Positions 47,351 to 57,233 of a stretch of 64,000 nucleotides of DNA are shown here, piece by piece. The notes beneath the pieces were generated by a model, which was not told the DNA's origin, did not search any database, and saw only the letters and a program-made list of their open reading frames with translations. Position 1 is the first letter of the stretch. Every line of letters begins with the position of its first letter. Source of the stretch: Rubinisphaera italica (GTDB lineage Bacteria; Planctomycetota; Planctomycetia; Planctomycetales; Planctomycetaceae); the NCBI RefSeq assembly GCF_007859715.1, contig NZ_SJPG01000001.1, positions 620,001 to 684,000 on the forward strand, written 5' to 3'. Both the position numbers and the translations under genes were made by a program.

Positions 47351-49693
47351 TCATTCGGGCAGCACGGGAAAAACCTGTGTCGTCACAAAGTACCGCTCTC
47401 CGTTGATCTCAACGATCAATGAAGGCGCCCAGCGTTCGATTTCTTTTCGCTGAGAATCCGACAAGGATTTACATGGCTGATAAAACGGCGTATTGGGTAA
47501 CGCATCTCCCAGAATGCCCATCTCCTGAAGTGTCTGAAATCTTTCAGGAGTGACAAAGTCGGTGTATTTATAGGACGTCCGATATCGCAGAATTTCCTGC
47601 CAGTTGACGAGCACGTAGCTGAACTTGTTATCTGCAAAGATCTTTCGAATGTCCTCTGCTGGCTTATTCTTCCATTCCCCTTCGGGAATTTTCCGATCGA
47701 CAATCCCCATCCACTCTGCGAACAGGGAGCGATCGAACACCGTGTTGTAACGATACGGGAAGGTTGCATCGAACAACTCGGCTTCACCTACGCTCAATAA
47801 CGCTCCCTCCTTGTTTTTCATTATTTCATTGAGATAAACAACTTCAGGCGAAGTAATATTGGCTGTGATTTTTCGAGCGGCATTCAGATCAATCACATAA
47901 GCGTTGTAACCACATAGCTCAAGTGTGATAAAAGCCAGATTGAACAACATTGCTGGCGCTAATAACGCAATCAATCCGATGCGTGTGCGTTGCATCAGCC
48001 ACCAGGCTCCCCATCCTGCAAGACAAGCCCCGACTGGTAGTAATGGAACCCAGAAACGGTCGATGCGATGTGTCAGCACCCACCAGGAGATCAGCAACCA
48101 CAGTAAATAGAGACTCACCCATCGCACTTTCGGACTGCTTTTCAGGCCCGCTAGAATTCCGATTAAACCGAAACCCAGAATCAATGGCGATTGCCAATCG
48201 TTCACGGCAAAAACATCGACCACACTTGTGAAAAAATGAGTGATTTTGTGATGATCAGGACTGTGAGCCGCTTTCCATTTGACGTTCATTGCGTCATCCC
48301 AGTCGGCTCCTCCAATGACGGAGTACAATAAGGGATAAACGGGATTCCCAGTCTCTGCCATGTTCTTGGCCATCCACGGGCCAAACGTGATCACTGTTCC
48401 CAGCACAAAGGCGCCTGCTCCACTGAGTAATTCGATCGGCTTCCGTTGACCTGCCTTAACAGCCAGAAGATAGGCGCCCAGCAGGAACAGTGAGATTGGC
48501 AGAGTGACGGAAATCAAGCCGGGATATTTGCACGAAATCGCACTTCCGGCCAGCAAACCTGTGACCAGAAACCAGCGAGTTGGAGTCGGTTTCTTTTTCA
48601 AGAGTGAGATCGCAACCATCGTCGCCAGCAGAGTCGCAGCGACATACAGACAAAGTCCCCCTTCTGTGTAGGCAATGATGGAAATGCGATAGGTCCAGGG
48701 AATCGTCAGATAAATCATCGCTCCCAGCCAGCCGGCAGTGGGCGTGGCAGAACGACGGATGATGGTGTAAACGAGCAAAGCCGTCAGGGGAGCGAAACCT
48801 GCCAGAATTGTTTTTCCGGCGACTGCTCCCCAATACCAGTTCCCATATAAAACCATGCCGGTCAGCGTGAGCATCTCCGTGAGAAATGGGAAGCTCGTAT
48901 AAACATTGTGCGGCAGCATGTGAATGGAGCCCGACTGGTAGAACTCTTTGGGACCACCGAAGTGGTACTCTTTGACATCGAAATCGACAGAGGGCAACAT
49001 CGCTCCCAGAAAAATCGCGATGAGAAAGGGAACGATCACAATTGTGCCCCAGACTCGAATCGAATTTAGAGTCAACGTTTTCTGAGAGAGTTTGTGATTC
49101 TGCAATAAAACCCAGGCTTTCATCCGCGAGATCCAAGCCGAGAATCCTCCCAGGCTTCGCGCATGCACCATTGCCCAGAACAGTAGAATTATCATATAAG
49201 CAATTCCGAAAGCGATCCGATTCAAACCACCCAGCATACCCAGCCCGAGTGTGAGCAGAGAGAGTCCGGAAAGTCCAACGGCCAGGCTCAGTCCATGCCA
49301 TTCTGCTCGACCAATGCTGCGGATTTTCAATCCGAGTGCATGGAACAAACCTGTCCCCAAACAATAGGCCAGCCCGTAAATTAAGATGGCGATAAGCAGA
49401 AACGGAATCCGTTGAGGTAAGTACGGCAAGCCCGCCGGAGCGGCATTCTTGTCCCGAATGGGAAGCAAATCATCCAGCAAGACTTGCGGCACAAATTCCC
49501 AGATCAACCAGCGATCTGGACGAGTCCCATCAGCCAGCTGCTGAGCGTTTGGTAAGGTTTGCGAGTAAAAGTAAGTGTAGAAGCCCAGGATCCATACAAT
49601 AGCCAAAAAAACCGGCAACCACTTTCGCCAGACTGAGGGCGAGTGATTCTCTGATTCCTCTGGAGGAGCCTCATTTTTGCGTGCAGATGACAT
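47351..49693 (-). CDS. Polytopic glycosyltransferase, GT39/PMT-like (GT-C)
   Basis: A 780-residue membrane protein from the ATG at 49693. It opens with a charged cytoplasmic tail (SSARKNEAPPEESENHSPSVWRKW) and contains about 14-16 hydrophobic helices. An early luminal loop holds GAMLPSVDFDVKEYHFGGPKEFY, whose acidic DxDxxE-like residues fit the catalytic motif of GT-C enzymes that use polyprenyl-phosphate sugars. Other family-like parts are PHNVYTSFPFLTEMLTLTGM and GYNAYVIDLNAARKITANITS before a soluble C-terminal domain (about 640-780). It probably glycosylates a lipid or protein on the outer face of the inner membrane. Neighbouring genes do not reveal the acceptor. Confidence 0.85.
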   Translation of the reverse strand: MSSARKNEAPPEESENHSPSVWRKWLPVFLAIVWILGFYTYFYSQTLPNAQQLADGTRPDRWLIWEFVPQVLLDDLLPIRDKNAAPAGLPYLPQRIPFLLIAILIYGLAYCLGTGLFHALGLKIRSIGRAEWHGLSLAVGLSGLSLLTLGLGMLGGLNRIAFGIAYMIILLFWAMVHARSLGGFSAWISRMKAWVLLQNHKLSQKTLTLNSIRVWGTIVIVPFLIAIFLGAMLPSVDFDVKEYHFGGPKEFYQSGSIHMLPHNVYTSFPFLTEMLTLTGMVLYGNWYWGAVAGKTILAGFAPLTALLVYTIIRRSATPTAGWLGAMIYLTIPWTYRISIIAYTEGGLCLYVAATLLATMVAISLLKKKPTPTRWFLVTGLLAGSAISCKYPGLISVTLPISLFLLGAYLLAVKAGQRKPIELLSGAGAFVLGTVITFGPWMAKNMAETGNPVYPLLYSVIGGADWDDAMNVKWKAAHSPDHHKITHFFTSVVDVFAVNDWQSPLILGFGLIGILAGLKSSPKVRWVSLYLLWLLISWWVLTHRIDRFWVPLLPVGACLAGWGAWWLMQRTRIGLIALLAPAMLFNLAFITLELCGYNAYVIDLNAARKITANITSPEVVYLNEIMKNKEGALLSVGEAELFDATFPYRYNTVFDRSLFAEWMGIVDRKIPEGEWKNKPAEDIRKIFADNKFSYVLVNWQEILRYRTSYKYTDFVTPERFQTLQEMGILGDALPNTPFYQPCKSLSDSQRKEIERWAPSLIVEINGERYFVTTQVFPVLPE

Positions 49694-49815
49694 ACGGTTT
49701 CGATTCCAAGGGATCTTTATTGAAAACGCTTCATTATAACAGCGAGCAGGTGGTGTGAAACCGAATCCCACTCAACTAAGCCAAACGCTTATGTGCTGAT
49801 TATTACCGACAAGCC

Positions 49816-49892
49816 TTACAAGCACGAAACGCAAGCCAGTGAGTCAAAAACTCCAAACTCACTCACTCACTTGCTTGCGCGTCATGCTTGTA
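49816..49892. repeat. Family-1 palindromic repeat, diverged copy, in a 500-base noncoding gap
   Basis: TTACAAGCACGAAACGCAAG on the left is complementary to CTTGCGCGTCATGCTTGTA on the right with several changes, an older version of the perfect palindrome at 5646-5718. The gap 49694-50193 otherwise holds only the promoters of the divergent GT39-like and DUF3467 genes; I see no other feature. Confidence 0.87.
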
Positions 49893-50193
49893 TTTCAGTA
49901 ATTCTTGAGGTGTCTAAGTCATGTTCCGATTATGTTGCGTGAAAAATGGAGAGATAGGAAGGGAAGGCAATGTTGATTTCAAGAAGATTGAAGCTTTTTG
50001 ATAGTGAACCTTATGTTAGTATTCTCCACAAGTTGACAAATCCGGAGATTCAATCAGACTGTTATCACTCTTATGTGTCTTTCTGATCAGACAGACAGCT
50101 AATAGTGATATGTTTTATGAGTTCGCCATGAATCTCCTGGCGAGACCAATACGGCAAGAATGGACATTGCAGATCGAGAATAGGATTAAGCAC

Positions 50194-50532
50194 ATGGCAG
50201 ATGAAGCATCCCCGGTAGAAGCAGGACAGGCAGCAGCGGAACAGCAACAGATTCGAATCGATATTGATGATTCCAATGTCGAAGCGATTTACGCGAATAT
50301 GTGCCGGGTCTCAAGTACTCCTGAGGAACTGATCCTCGATCTGGCTTTGAATCCGAATCCTGTGGGCAATCCCCCTGAAAAGATTCGCGTATCACAGCGA
50401 GTGATCCTGAATCACTTCACCGCCAAACGACTCGTCTCTTTGCTCGCTTCAGCGGTGCAGCGTCACGAGCAGACTTTTGGCGTACTGGAAACCGATGTTC
50501 GCAAACGAGTTAAGAATCAACCATCAAAGTAA
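50194..50532 (+). CDS. DUF3467 domain protein
   Basis: A 112-residue protein from the ATG at 50194; the frame to 50110 would add an atypical leader. After an Ala/Gln-rich start ([18 protein letters not shown]), residues about 25-100 match DUF3467. They include [26 protein letters not shown], then [33 protein letters not shown]. The family's function is unknown; it has an immunoglobulin-like or histone-like reputation without proof. It has its own terminator. Confidence 0.88.
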   Translation: MADEASPVEAGQAAAEQQQIRIDIDDSNVEAIYANMCRVSSTPEELILDLALNPNPVGNPPEKIRVSQRVILNHFTAKRLVSLLASAVQRHEQTFGVLETDVRKRVKNQPSK

Positions 50533-50556
50533 TTTGTGGATTGATCTCATTGAGTC

Positions 50557-50590
50557 AACCCGTGCCATTTCTGGTACGGGTTTTCTTTTG
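50557..50590 (+). terminator. Rho-independent terminator of the DUF3467 gene
   Basis: AACCCGTGCCA pairs with TGGTACGGGTT (one G-U) around TTTC and is followed by TTCTTTTG. It is 25 bases after the stop. Confidence 0.92.
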
Positions 50591-50735
50591 TATATTGCGA
50601 TAACGAGACTATTCTCCCAGGAATTCCATTTCAACTTCTCATCACCTGTGTAGAATGGGATTTTCAACTCGACTTCTGAGTCTTATCTCTTATTGATCCC
50701 TCTGGACGATAATCACTCTTTCAAAGGCTGTTATT

Positions 50736-52661
50736 GTGGAGAGTGCGACCCTCTCGCCGACAACTCCTGACGAAAACCCTGACCGCACCAAGCCGACGAA
50801 AACTGTTCGCTTTGCGGCAAACATCCTTCAGCGCTCTCATGAGTTGAAGGATCTTCCCAGCGAAGATATCCCTCGGCTGATCCGAGGCTTACGGCATCGT
50901 GTTGAAAGTGGGGAATCATTCGCGAGTGTGCAGGACGAAGCCTTTACTCTTGCTTGTCTATCGATTCGTAGAACCTGCGGGTTCGATTTGCATCATGTGC
51001 AAATCCTCGGGGCTTCCAGCATGGCCCGGCATTCGATTTCAGAAATGCAAACGGGAGAAGGCAAAACCTTGACGGCTGTGTTGCCAGCAGTGTTGTTTTC
51101 TTTGGCAGGTCGAGGTGTGCATGTTGTGACCGTGAACGATTATCTGGCCGATCGCGATGCCACCGAACTGCGACCGATTTACGAACGCCTGGGTTTGTCG
51201 GTCGGCTGTGTCACCACCGATATGGAAGATGAAGCACGACGTCAGGCGTATTCTCGTGACATCACTTACGGCACCGCCAAGGAAATGGGTTTCGATTATC
51301 TGAGAGATCGTCTGCGTCTCGGAGCCGAACTTATTCACGAGGAAACTCGCAAAATCTTTCAGGAGGAAGGTGGTCTTGTTCAACGGAATCAATTCTGTGC
51401 CATCGTCGATGAAGCAGACAGTGTATTGATCGACGACGCCCGGACACCGCTTCTGATCGGAACCGCTCAGCCGGAATCTCCTCAGCGGGTTGCTCTATTT
51501 CGGTGGTGTTCACGAGCGATCCAGAAACTTGAATCTCATAAAGACTATATTGCCGACTCGAAGAAAAGGCAGGTTTTTCTTACAGATCCCGGTTGCAGAA
51601 AAGTGGTGCTGCTGGGAAAACCGCCTTTGATGGAGGCGGTGAATATGGAAACGATTTTCGAAAATATCGAACGGGCTCTGGAAGCGTATCTGTTTTATCA
51701 GCGAGACCGCCATTACACACTGCATGAAGATGAAGTCACGATTGTCGATGAATCGACCGGACGCTTAATGCCGGGGCGAAAATGGCAAAATGGATTACAT
51801 CAGGCGATTGAAGCCAAAGAACATTTGCCGATCTCCTCCCCAACCAGCGATGCCGCTCGTGTTACAGTACAACGATTTTTTCAACAGTATCCCCAAAAAT
51901 GCGGTATGACCGGAACGGCCTCAAATGCGAAGCGTGAATTTCGGAAAACCTATCGACTGGGCGTACAGCGAATTCCAACCAACTGCCCCTGTATTCGTAA
52001 AGGTTTGCCAACACGAGTTTTCTCCACTCAGGAGGCGAAAAATCAAGCCGTCATGAAGAGTCTCCAGGAATTGTTACAACAGGGGCGTGCCGTTCTGGTC
52101 GGAACTCCTTCTGTCGGTGCCTCGGAGCGTTTGAGTGCAGTACTTCATGAACATCAGATCGACCATGAAATTCTCAATGCTCGCTATCATGAAGTGGAGG
52201 CACAAATTGTCTCGCGTGCCGGGCAGTTGGGAGCGGTTACGATTGCGACCAACATGGCTGGTCGCGGAACAGACATCAAACTATCTCCTGAAGTTCAAGA
52301 GGCTGGTGGTTTGCACGTGATAGCGACCGAAATGCACAGTTCCGCCAGAATCGATCGACAGCTTGTTGGACGCTGTGCACGGCAGGGAGATCCTGGCACT
52401 TTTCAATTTTTCCTTTCCATGGAAGATGAACTTCTTAAGAACTTGCCCGCAGATCGAGTGAATAGAATTCGAAAGCAAGCCTCGCGTGCCAGCGTGGGAG
52501 AACTTCCTGCAAACTGGGCCAAACTCTTCAAACGGACACAACGTTTTCTCGAACGTAATCACTACAAGCAGCGGAAACAGATGATGAAACATGAAAAGAA
52601 ACAGATGGAAACCTACCGGCGAATCGGCCTGAATCCGTACCTGGAAGCGACGGGAGGTTAA
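50736..52661 (+). CDS. Short SecA-like translocase ATPase lacking the C-terminal helical domains
   Basis: A 641-residue SecA homologue starting at a GTG. NBD1 contains Walker A EMQTGEGKTL (about 103-112), VNDYLADRDATELRPIYE, YGTAKEMGFDYLRDRL and Walker B VDEADSVLIDDARTPL (about 224). A preprotein-binding-like insert follows (about 240-375, including YTLHEDEVTIVDESTGRLMPGR). NBD2 has CGMTGTASNAKREF (about 391), TNMAGRGTDIKL (about 506) and GRCARQGDPGTFQF (about 545). The protein ends about 80 residues later, within the first part of the helical scaffold. The helical wing and the zinc C-tail of normal SecA (about 900 residues) are absent. It is thus not the housekeeping SecA. The next gene on the same strand is an HlyD-like adaptor, which hints at a dedicated export or membrane-fusion role. 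Confidence 0.9.
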   Translation: MESATLSPTTPDENPDRTKPTKTVRFAANILQRSHELKDLPSEDIPRLIRGLRHRVESGESFASVQDEAFTLACLSIRRTCGFDLHHVQILGASSMARHSISEMQTGEGKTLTAVLPAVLFSLAGRGVHVVTVNDYLADRDATELRPIYERLGLSVGCVTTDMEDEARRQAYSRDITYGTAKEMGFDYLRDRLRLGAELIHEETRKIFQEEGGLVQRNQFCAIVDEADSVLIDDARTPLLIGTAQPESPQRVALFRWCSRAIQKLESHKDYIADSKKRQVFLTDPGCRKVVLLGKPPLMEAVNMETIFENIERALEAYLFYQRDRHYTLHEDEVTIVDESTGRLMPGRKWQNGLHQAIEAKEHLPISSPTSDAARVTVQRFFQQYPQKCGMTGTASNAKREFRKTYRLGVQRIPTNCPCIRKGLPTRVFSTQEAKNQAVMKSLQELLQQGRAVLVGTPSVGASERLSAVLHEHQIDHEILNARYHEVEAQIVSRAGQLGAVTIATNMAGRGTDIKLSPEVQEAGGLHVIATEMHSSARIDRQLVGRCARQGDPGTFQFFLSMEDELLKNLPADRVNRIRKQASRASVGELPANWAKLFKRTQRFLERNHYKQRKQMMKHEKKQMETYRRIGLNPYLEATGG

Positions 52662-52918
52662 GAGCAGTTAGTCGATTGAAGTTTGTCTCAATCGTTTTGT
52701 CAGGAAACATAAAGTTAACAGTGAAATAATTAAAATATCCTGCAACTGTAGAGACCTGTCCTGCAGTGTTTGGATCCGAATTGTACGGCATCAAAAAAAT
52801 GATCTTCCTTCCATAGACATTCCAATTTGCAATATCTCGTAGAATGCATCATCTTAAGTAGTTAAGAAGATCGAGGAAATGTTGTCTGTTCTGTATGCGA
52901 TGAATGAATTGATTTTTT

Positions 52919-53812
52919 ATGACTATGAATAATTCGAAACTCACAAAAATATTACTCATCGCGTTTGGTTTCGCGATATCTGGAGAGTTATCGATCGCGG
53001 AGGATCGAGAACGTATTTTAGTCGATAATTGTTCGATTGCTCCTTTGAATTCTGCCAAGATTGCCAGTGATCGGCCTGGAGTTCTCGAATTGATTTCGGT
53101 TGAGGAAGGGGATGAAGTTGATGCGAAGCAACAAATCGCTCGTTTGCGGGATGATGTCGCAACCGCGGCGGTTGAAATTTCCCGGAAACAGACCGAGAAC
53201 GATATTGAAATAAGACTGGCTCAAAAAACAAGTGAAGTTGCAGCGGCGGAACTCGAACAAGCCGTACAGGCAAATTCAGATCCCAATCTGCAGGTTGTTA
53301 CCCGATATGAAATCCGCCGCTTAAAACTTTCCGCTGAGCAAACTCAATTGCAAATAGAACAGGCTGAGCATGATTTCGCCGTGAAAAAACTCGAACTGAT
53401 CGAATCGGAAGAACGCCTCAAAGAACATCAAATACTCACACCGATTTCAGGAATGGTGGTTCGTCGTTTCAAAACTAGTGGAGAAGCGGTTCAGCAGGGA
53501 ACTGAAATCGCAGAAGTGGTGAATTTTCAAATTCTAAAAGTTGAAGGCTTTATCAATGTGGCTGACTCCTGGGAGATCTGTCAGGGGGATCCCGTTGTCG
53601 TGCGACTGGAAAGTCCGAATTTGTCGTCAAAAATCCGCGATATGACCTTCAACGGGAATATTCGTTTCATCGATGGAGCAGTCACTCCCGTCACCGAGAA
53701 AATACGTATCTGGGCGGAAGTTCGCAATGAGGGAAACAAGCTCAAACCAGGACTGCGAGCCACCCTGGAAATTATGCCTTCAACCAAACAGACAGACGAA
53801 CTCTCCGAGTAG
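52919..53812 (+). CDS. HlyD-type periplasmic adaptor protein
   Basis: A 297-residue exported adaptor. The signal peptide is ILLIAFGFAISGELSIA. The biotinyl-lipoyl-like first half is KIASDRPGVLELISVEEGDEVDAKQQIARL, a coiled coil spans about 75-165, and the second half is HQILTPISGMVVRRFKTSGEAVQQGTEIAEV. The beta-barrel end runs to VRNEGNKLKPGLRATLEI. Such proteins bridge an inner-membrane pump to the outer membrane, but neither an RND/ABC pump nor TolC is adjacent. It lies 257 bases after the short SecA-like gene and 164 before the USP-like gene, all on one strand, so a joint module is plausible. Confidence 0.9.
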   Translation: MTMNNSKLTKILLIAFGFAISGELSIAEDRERILVDNCSIAPLNSAKIASDRPGVLELISVEEGDEVDAKQQIARLRDDVATAAVEISRKQTENDIEIRLAQKTSEVAAAELEQAVQANSDPNLQVVTRYEIRRLKLSAEQTQLQIEQAEHDFAVKKLELIESEERLKEHQILTPISGMVVRRFKTSGEAVQQGTEIAEVVNFQILKVEGFINVADSWEICQGDPVVVRLESPNLSSKIRDMTFNGNIRFIDGAVTPVTEKIRIWAEVRNEGNKLKPGLRATLEIMPSTKQTDELSE

Positions 53813-53976
53813 TGATCCCGAATGGATTGCAAAAATTAATAAGCCGCGTTTTGTTCGCATCCGCAGCACAATGAGGAATTTCCCAGTGAAACGCAGGCCA
53901 ATCCAATATGATATTGAGTCAATAATAATTGAGAGTTGGATTGTGTGGAGTCATAAAACTGACCAAGGAACTGAAC

Positions 53977-54837
53977 ATGGATACGCTTGAGAATCTGGAT
54001 GAATTTGAATCGATCTTTCGACGAGCGACAAAGCCGCAGTATGAGTATTTGAATATTGTGCCGCGATCGATTCTGATTGTGACAGATCAAGTCGATGAAA
54101 ACCTGGAGTCTTTAATCGAGCAGTTGAAGACGTTTTCCAAGGCGTTTCGATCTGTGGAAAAGTGGGAGACTCTACGACTGGATGACCAATCGACAGTCGC
54201 CAAATTGGAAAGGCAACTCCTGGAACAATCTGCAGATATGATTGTGACGTGGCGACATCTATGTGAAAAATCGATTCGACCTCAGCACAGCCTTGGCGTG
54301 TATGTCGATGTTCTCACGCAGGTTCTTCCTGTGCCGATTTTACTATTACCTGGTAGTCGATTTGAGCCAGTTTCCCTGGAAGATCGCACATGCTCTAACG
54401 TCATCGTGGTAACCGATCATTTGAATGGTGACCATCGCCTCGTCAATTATGCAGCTGGTATGGTCAACAACGACGGTAAACTCATTCTCGGGCATGTTGA
54501 AGATGATCTTGTTTTTGGAAGATATCTCAAAGCGATCGAACAGATCCCCGAACTCAGTACGAACATTGCACGGGAAAAGCTTCTAGAGCAATTGATGCAT
54601 GAAGCGAAACGCTATTCCGAAAGCGCAGCGGAAGTCTTGTCAAAAATTTCCCCGTCAGTTTCTGTGATTGCAGAAATTCAAATCGGGCATCGCCTGAAAA
54701 CATATCGCGACCTGATTTCGAGCTATCGTGCCGACTTACTGGTCATGAACACCAAGGATGACGAACAACTGGCCATGCACGGCTTAGCCTATTCTCTGAG
54801 TGTGGAACTGATCGAAGTTCCTCAGTTGCTGCTATGA
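53977..54837 (+). CDS. Universal-stress-protein-like protein (tandem USP-type fold)
   Basis: A 286-residue soluble protein from the ATG at 53977, with AAGGAA six bases upstream, so this start is firm. Two Rossmann-like halves are suggested. The first is at about 30-140 (RSILIVTDQVDENLESLIEQLK ... ADMIVTWRHLCEK ... PVPILLLPG). The second is at about 155-286 (SNVIVVTDHLNGDHRLVNYAAGM ... ADLLVMNTKDDEQLAMHGLAYSLSVELIEVPQLLL). The DLLVMNT...SLSVELIE end resembles the USP pattern DLIVMGs......GS.s..v, but the G-2X-G-9X-G ATP motif is not clear. Possible stress or signalling role downstream of the SecA-like and adaptor genes; moderate confidence in the family. Confidence 0.72.
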   Translation: MDTLENLDEFESIFRRATKPQYEYLNIVPRSILIVTDQVDENLESLIEQLKTFSKAFRSVEKWETLRLDDQSTVAKLERQLLEQSADMIVTWRHLCEKSIRPQHSLGVYVDVLTQVLPVPILLLPGSRFEPVSLEDRTCSNVIVVTDHLNGDHRLVNYAAGMVNNDGKLILGHVEDDLVFGRYLKAIEQIPELSTNIAREKLLEQLMHEAKRYSESAAEVLSKISPSVSVIAEIQIGHRLKTYRDLISSYRADLLVMNTKDDEQLAMHGLAYSLSVELIEVPQLLL

Positions 54838-54905
54838 TTTATTCATCATTAACGCGATACAAAAGAATTCATTCTCATAAACTAAATTCCAGTTGTCAGG
54901 AAATG

Positions 54906-54936
54906 TAAAAAAGCCGCACATCTTTCGATGTACGGC
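54906..54936 (-). terminator. Rho-independent terminator of the HNH gene
   Basis: On the minus strand GCCGTACATC pairs with GATGTGCGGC (one U-G) around a GAAA tetraloop and is followed by seven T. It is 27 bases after the HNH stop at 54964. The wobble and T-run both favour the minus strand. Confidence 0.93.
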
Positions 54937-54963
54937 CCATTTGTATGATCAAAAACGATCAGT

Positions 54964-55560
54964 CTATTTTTGTAATTCGACGTCCCAGTAGGCGTCGCTG
55001 ATAAACTTCGACCAGCTGCTGATGCGATGCTTGGGCATGCTGAAAAGATGCGTCCAACGTGGTCGGACAGGCTTCTGCATCAATTTCATATTCGCTTCAA
55101 CAGGTGTGCGACCTCCCTTACGGGTATTGCACTGAATGCAGGCCAAAACACAGTTTTCCCAGCTGGAACCACCATTTTGAGATCGTGGCACAACGTGATC
55201 GATCGTCAGGTCAACACTTTGTGGCTTGCAGCCGCAATATTGACACTGATACTGATCGCGTCGGAACAGGTTGCGACGACTGAAAGTAACCGTCTGCTTC
55301 GGAACCTTGGAATAGTTCATCAGCACCACGACTTCAGGAACGAGAATCGACTGTTGCACCGTTTGCACAACAGCGTCATCTTCCCCCGGATTGATGCGAG
55401 ACCAGTCCTCCCAGTCATAAGTCTGGTAGTCATGTGGATCGACTGCCTTGACGGTGCCGTTCCACAACATGATCAGGCAACGTGCGGCAGTCGCGACGCG
55501 GACCGGTTGCCAGGATTTATTTAGGACCAGCGTCGGCCGGTCAAGAACCACTTGCGTCAT
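54964..55560 (-). CDS. HNH endonuclease domain protein
   Basis: A 198-residue protein. The ATG at 55560 is preceded by GGAGGAGAT, a near-ideal ribosome site, so the longer frame to 55620 is rejected. An N-terminal domain (about 1-85, [36 protein letters not shown]) precedes the nuclease at about 90-160. The zinc-knuckle CQYCGC and CIQCN flank the [24 protein letters not shown] core, which holds the catalytic His of the HNH motif. This architecture is common in free-standing bacterial HNH proteins of unknown role, possibly repair or phage defence. It is unlikely to be part of the lipid operon beside it. Confidence 0.93.
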   Translation of the reverse strand: MTQVVLDRPTLVLNKSWQPVRVATAARCLIMLWNGTVKAVDPHDYQTYDWEDWSRINPGEDDAVVQTVQQSILVPEVVVLMNYSKVPKQTVTFSRRNLFRRDQYQCQYCGCKPQSVDLTIDHVVPRSQNGGSSWENCVLACIQCNTRKGGRTPVEANMKLMQKPVRPRWTHLFSMPKHRISSWSKFISDAYWDVELQK

Positions 55561-55862
55561 ATCTCCTCCTGTATTCGAGGTCGAGTCAATTATTTTTAGT
55601 CCCATGCGGGTATTCGTCAACCTGAGGATGGGGGCAGTTCCCCCGAAAAATGATGAAGATTCGACGAATTATTATGACAAATCTCGATTTGCCATCCTTA
55701 TAAAGATGCTCAAATACGGTTTTCGTTCAACTATTCAGGAGAAATATACCTGCTTAACTGATCTGCAAACGATGAATTCTGATAAACGGGGGCTTCTGCG
55801 AGAGGCCCCGGATATTCACGACAAAGGTTGATTTCACATGCTGGAATTGGCTGCACACGATC
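55561..55862. other. Noncoding gap between the HNH gene and the lipid cluster
   Basis: It holds the HNH promoter region on one side and the 3' end of the glycosyltransferase on the other. A family-3-like fragment GGGGGCTTCTGCGAGAGGCCCC lies near 55789-55810 and could end transcription. No gene was recognised. Confidence 0.45.
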
Positions 55863-57017
55863 TCAATGAACTTGTCCGACAACATCGACATTGCTCGGAA
55901 TTTCAACTGGGATGTTCCGTTCCAATATTGCAATTGTGTCATCGGTGCCGTCGTTACCCTGACACGTCTCGCGAATTTTCGTTCGATACTCTTCGATCTG
56001 TTCCAGAAAATTCCTTAAATGTTTGATATGAAACTTCTCGAGCGTAACGAAATCTCCACAGCCCATCGCCTTGAGAAAATGAGCATTGATGAGCTGCTCG
56101 TGATGCCAGGTTTCCGGAATTCCTAAGACCGGTTTGCCCAGATACATACACTCGCCAAGCAACTGGTTTCCAGAGGCACTCACGACACCATGGCAGGCCA
56201 GCAAGTCATCGACAAAATTCTGAGGGTGAATTTCATGGAAGGTAATCGAACCGACAGGCTCTCGTTCGCCCAGTCCATACACTTTCACTGGGATCGGGGA
56301 TTCCTTGAGAATGTCAACGACATCAGTCTTGGCCTGCTTGCGTAAGTAGGAGAGTAAAAAGGGGGGATGATTTGAATCTTCGGATTCTGTTTCTGGACTG
56401 ACATAATGGAATTCGTCCTGACGAATTTCCGGTCGAATCATGGGACCGACACAAATGGCTCCCTTTTTCTTCCAGCGAGGTTTTAAGTTTGCTTTGAAGA
56501 AGGAGGAGATGATTGTCTCTTTCTGAGACGTGTAGTGCATTGGCACAGCCAGGCCGATAAACCAGGCGAAGAATCTCAGGTGCATCGGCAGGATGGACAG
56601 ATCGTAGGCGACCAGAAAGTGCTGATGCGTCATGCTCAGATAAGGTTTGCCACACTTTTTTGCGGCTCGAGGCAATGCCGGTTCGAAGTCGGTCAGGATA
56701 ACATCGGGCTGATGTGTCTGGATTTCATCCACCAACTGTTTGACAAGTTTAGGCAGATCTGTCATCTGATAATGAAAACCCTGATAAATGGTTTTCGTCA
56801 GTCGGATGTTGCCTTCAACATAATGAAACTTGAGTCCGGGAATTTCGAACAGTCGAACGCCAGGATCGTTTCCGTATTGTGGTTCGAGAAAACGATATGC
56901 ATCACCGGGAGCAAACAGAGTAATTTCATGCCGATCCCGCATTCGCTCAACCAGAGAGCGTACCCGCGTCGCATGGCCTCGGCCTTCACCCGACATACTC
57001 ATGAAAATTTTCGCCAT
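55863..57017 (-). CDS. MurG-like (GT-B) glycosyltransferase of the lipid-remodelling cluster
   Basis: A 384-residue enzyme from the ATG at 57017, preceded by GGAGGGAAA. The N-terminal half starts [25 protein letters not shown], the glycine-rich GxGxGHxxR loop of GT28/MurG-type and MJ1255-like transferases. The C-terminal half holds [36 protein letters not shown] and [18 protein letters not shown], the donor-binding region. It lacks a signal peptide; an internal hydrophobic helix (about 140-160, [20 protein letters not shown]) may touch the membrane. It is last in the run PlcP-like, btaA, btaB-like, and probably makes a glycolipid from diacylglycerol, in line with PlcP-Agt pairs in other bacteria. 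The acceptor is inferred, not shown. Confidence 0.83.
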   Translation of the reverse strand: MAKIFMSMSGEGRGHATRVRSLVERMRDRHEITLFAPGDAYRFLEPQYGNDPGVRLFEIPGLKFHYVEGNIRLTKTIYQGFHYQMTDLPKLVKQLVDEIQTHQPDVILTDFEPALPRAAKKCGKPYLSMTHQHFLVAYDLSILPMHLRFFAWFIGLAVPMHYTSQKETIISSFFKANLKPRWKKKGAICVGPMIRPEIRQDEFHYVSPETESEDSNHPPFLLSYLRKQAKTDVVDILKESPIPVKVYGLGEREPVGSITFHEIHPQNFVDDLLACHGVVSASGNQLLGECMYLGKPVLGIPETWHHEQLINAHFLKAMGCGDFVTLEKFHIKHLRNFLEQIEEYRTKIRETCQGNDGTDDTIAILERNIPVEIPSNVDVVGQVH

Positions 57018-57092
57018 CCGTTTCCCTCCGGGAAGATGACATTGTGTCAATGACTACTATTCGATGCGAATTAATGTCACAAAGAAATTTAA

Positions 57093-57209
57093 TTAACCAC
57101 AGAGACACAGAGATCACTGAGGATATTTTACTCTCCAGGCCTGATAATTTCAGTCCGGTTTGACAACCTTAACTTCTCCTCTGTGAACTCTGTGCCTTCG
57201 TGGTATTAA
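57093..57209. repeat. Family-5 palindromic repeat (ACCACAGAGACACAGAG type)
   Basis: TTAACCACAGAGACACAGAG on the left is complementary to CTCTGTGCCTTCGTGGTATT-type sequence on the right with changes. It is related to the core of the element at 43608-43725. It fills the gap between the btaB-like and glycosyltransferase genes. Confidence 0.87.
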
Positions 57210-57233
57210 ATATTTTTGTATTTTTCATTCAGC

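Noticed and set aside
48456..49364. 302-codon minus-strand frame
   Set aside because: Shadow of the GT39-like gene in another frame; composition rich in His, Cys, Arg and Ser, and no hydrophobic pattern.
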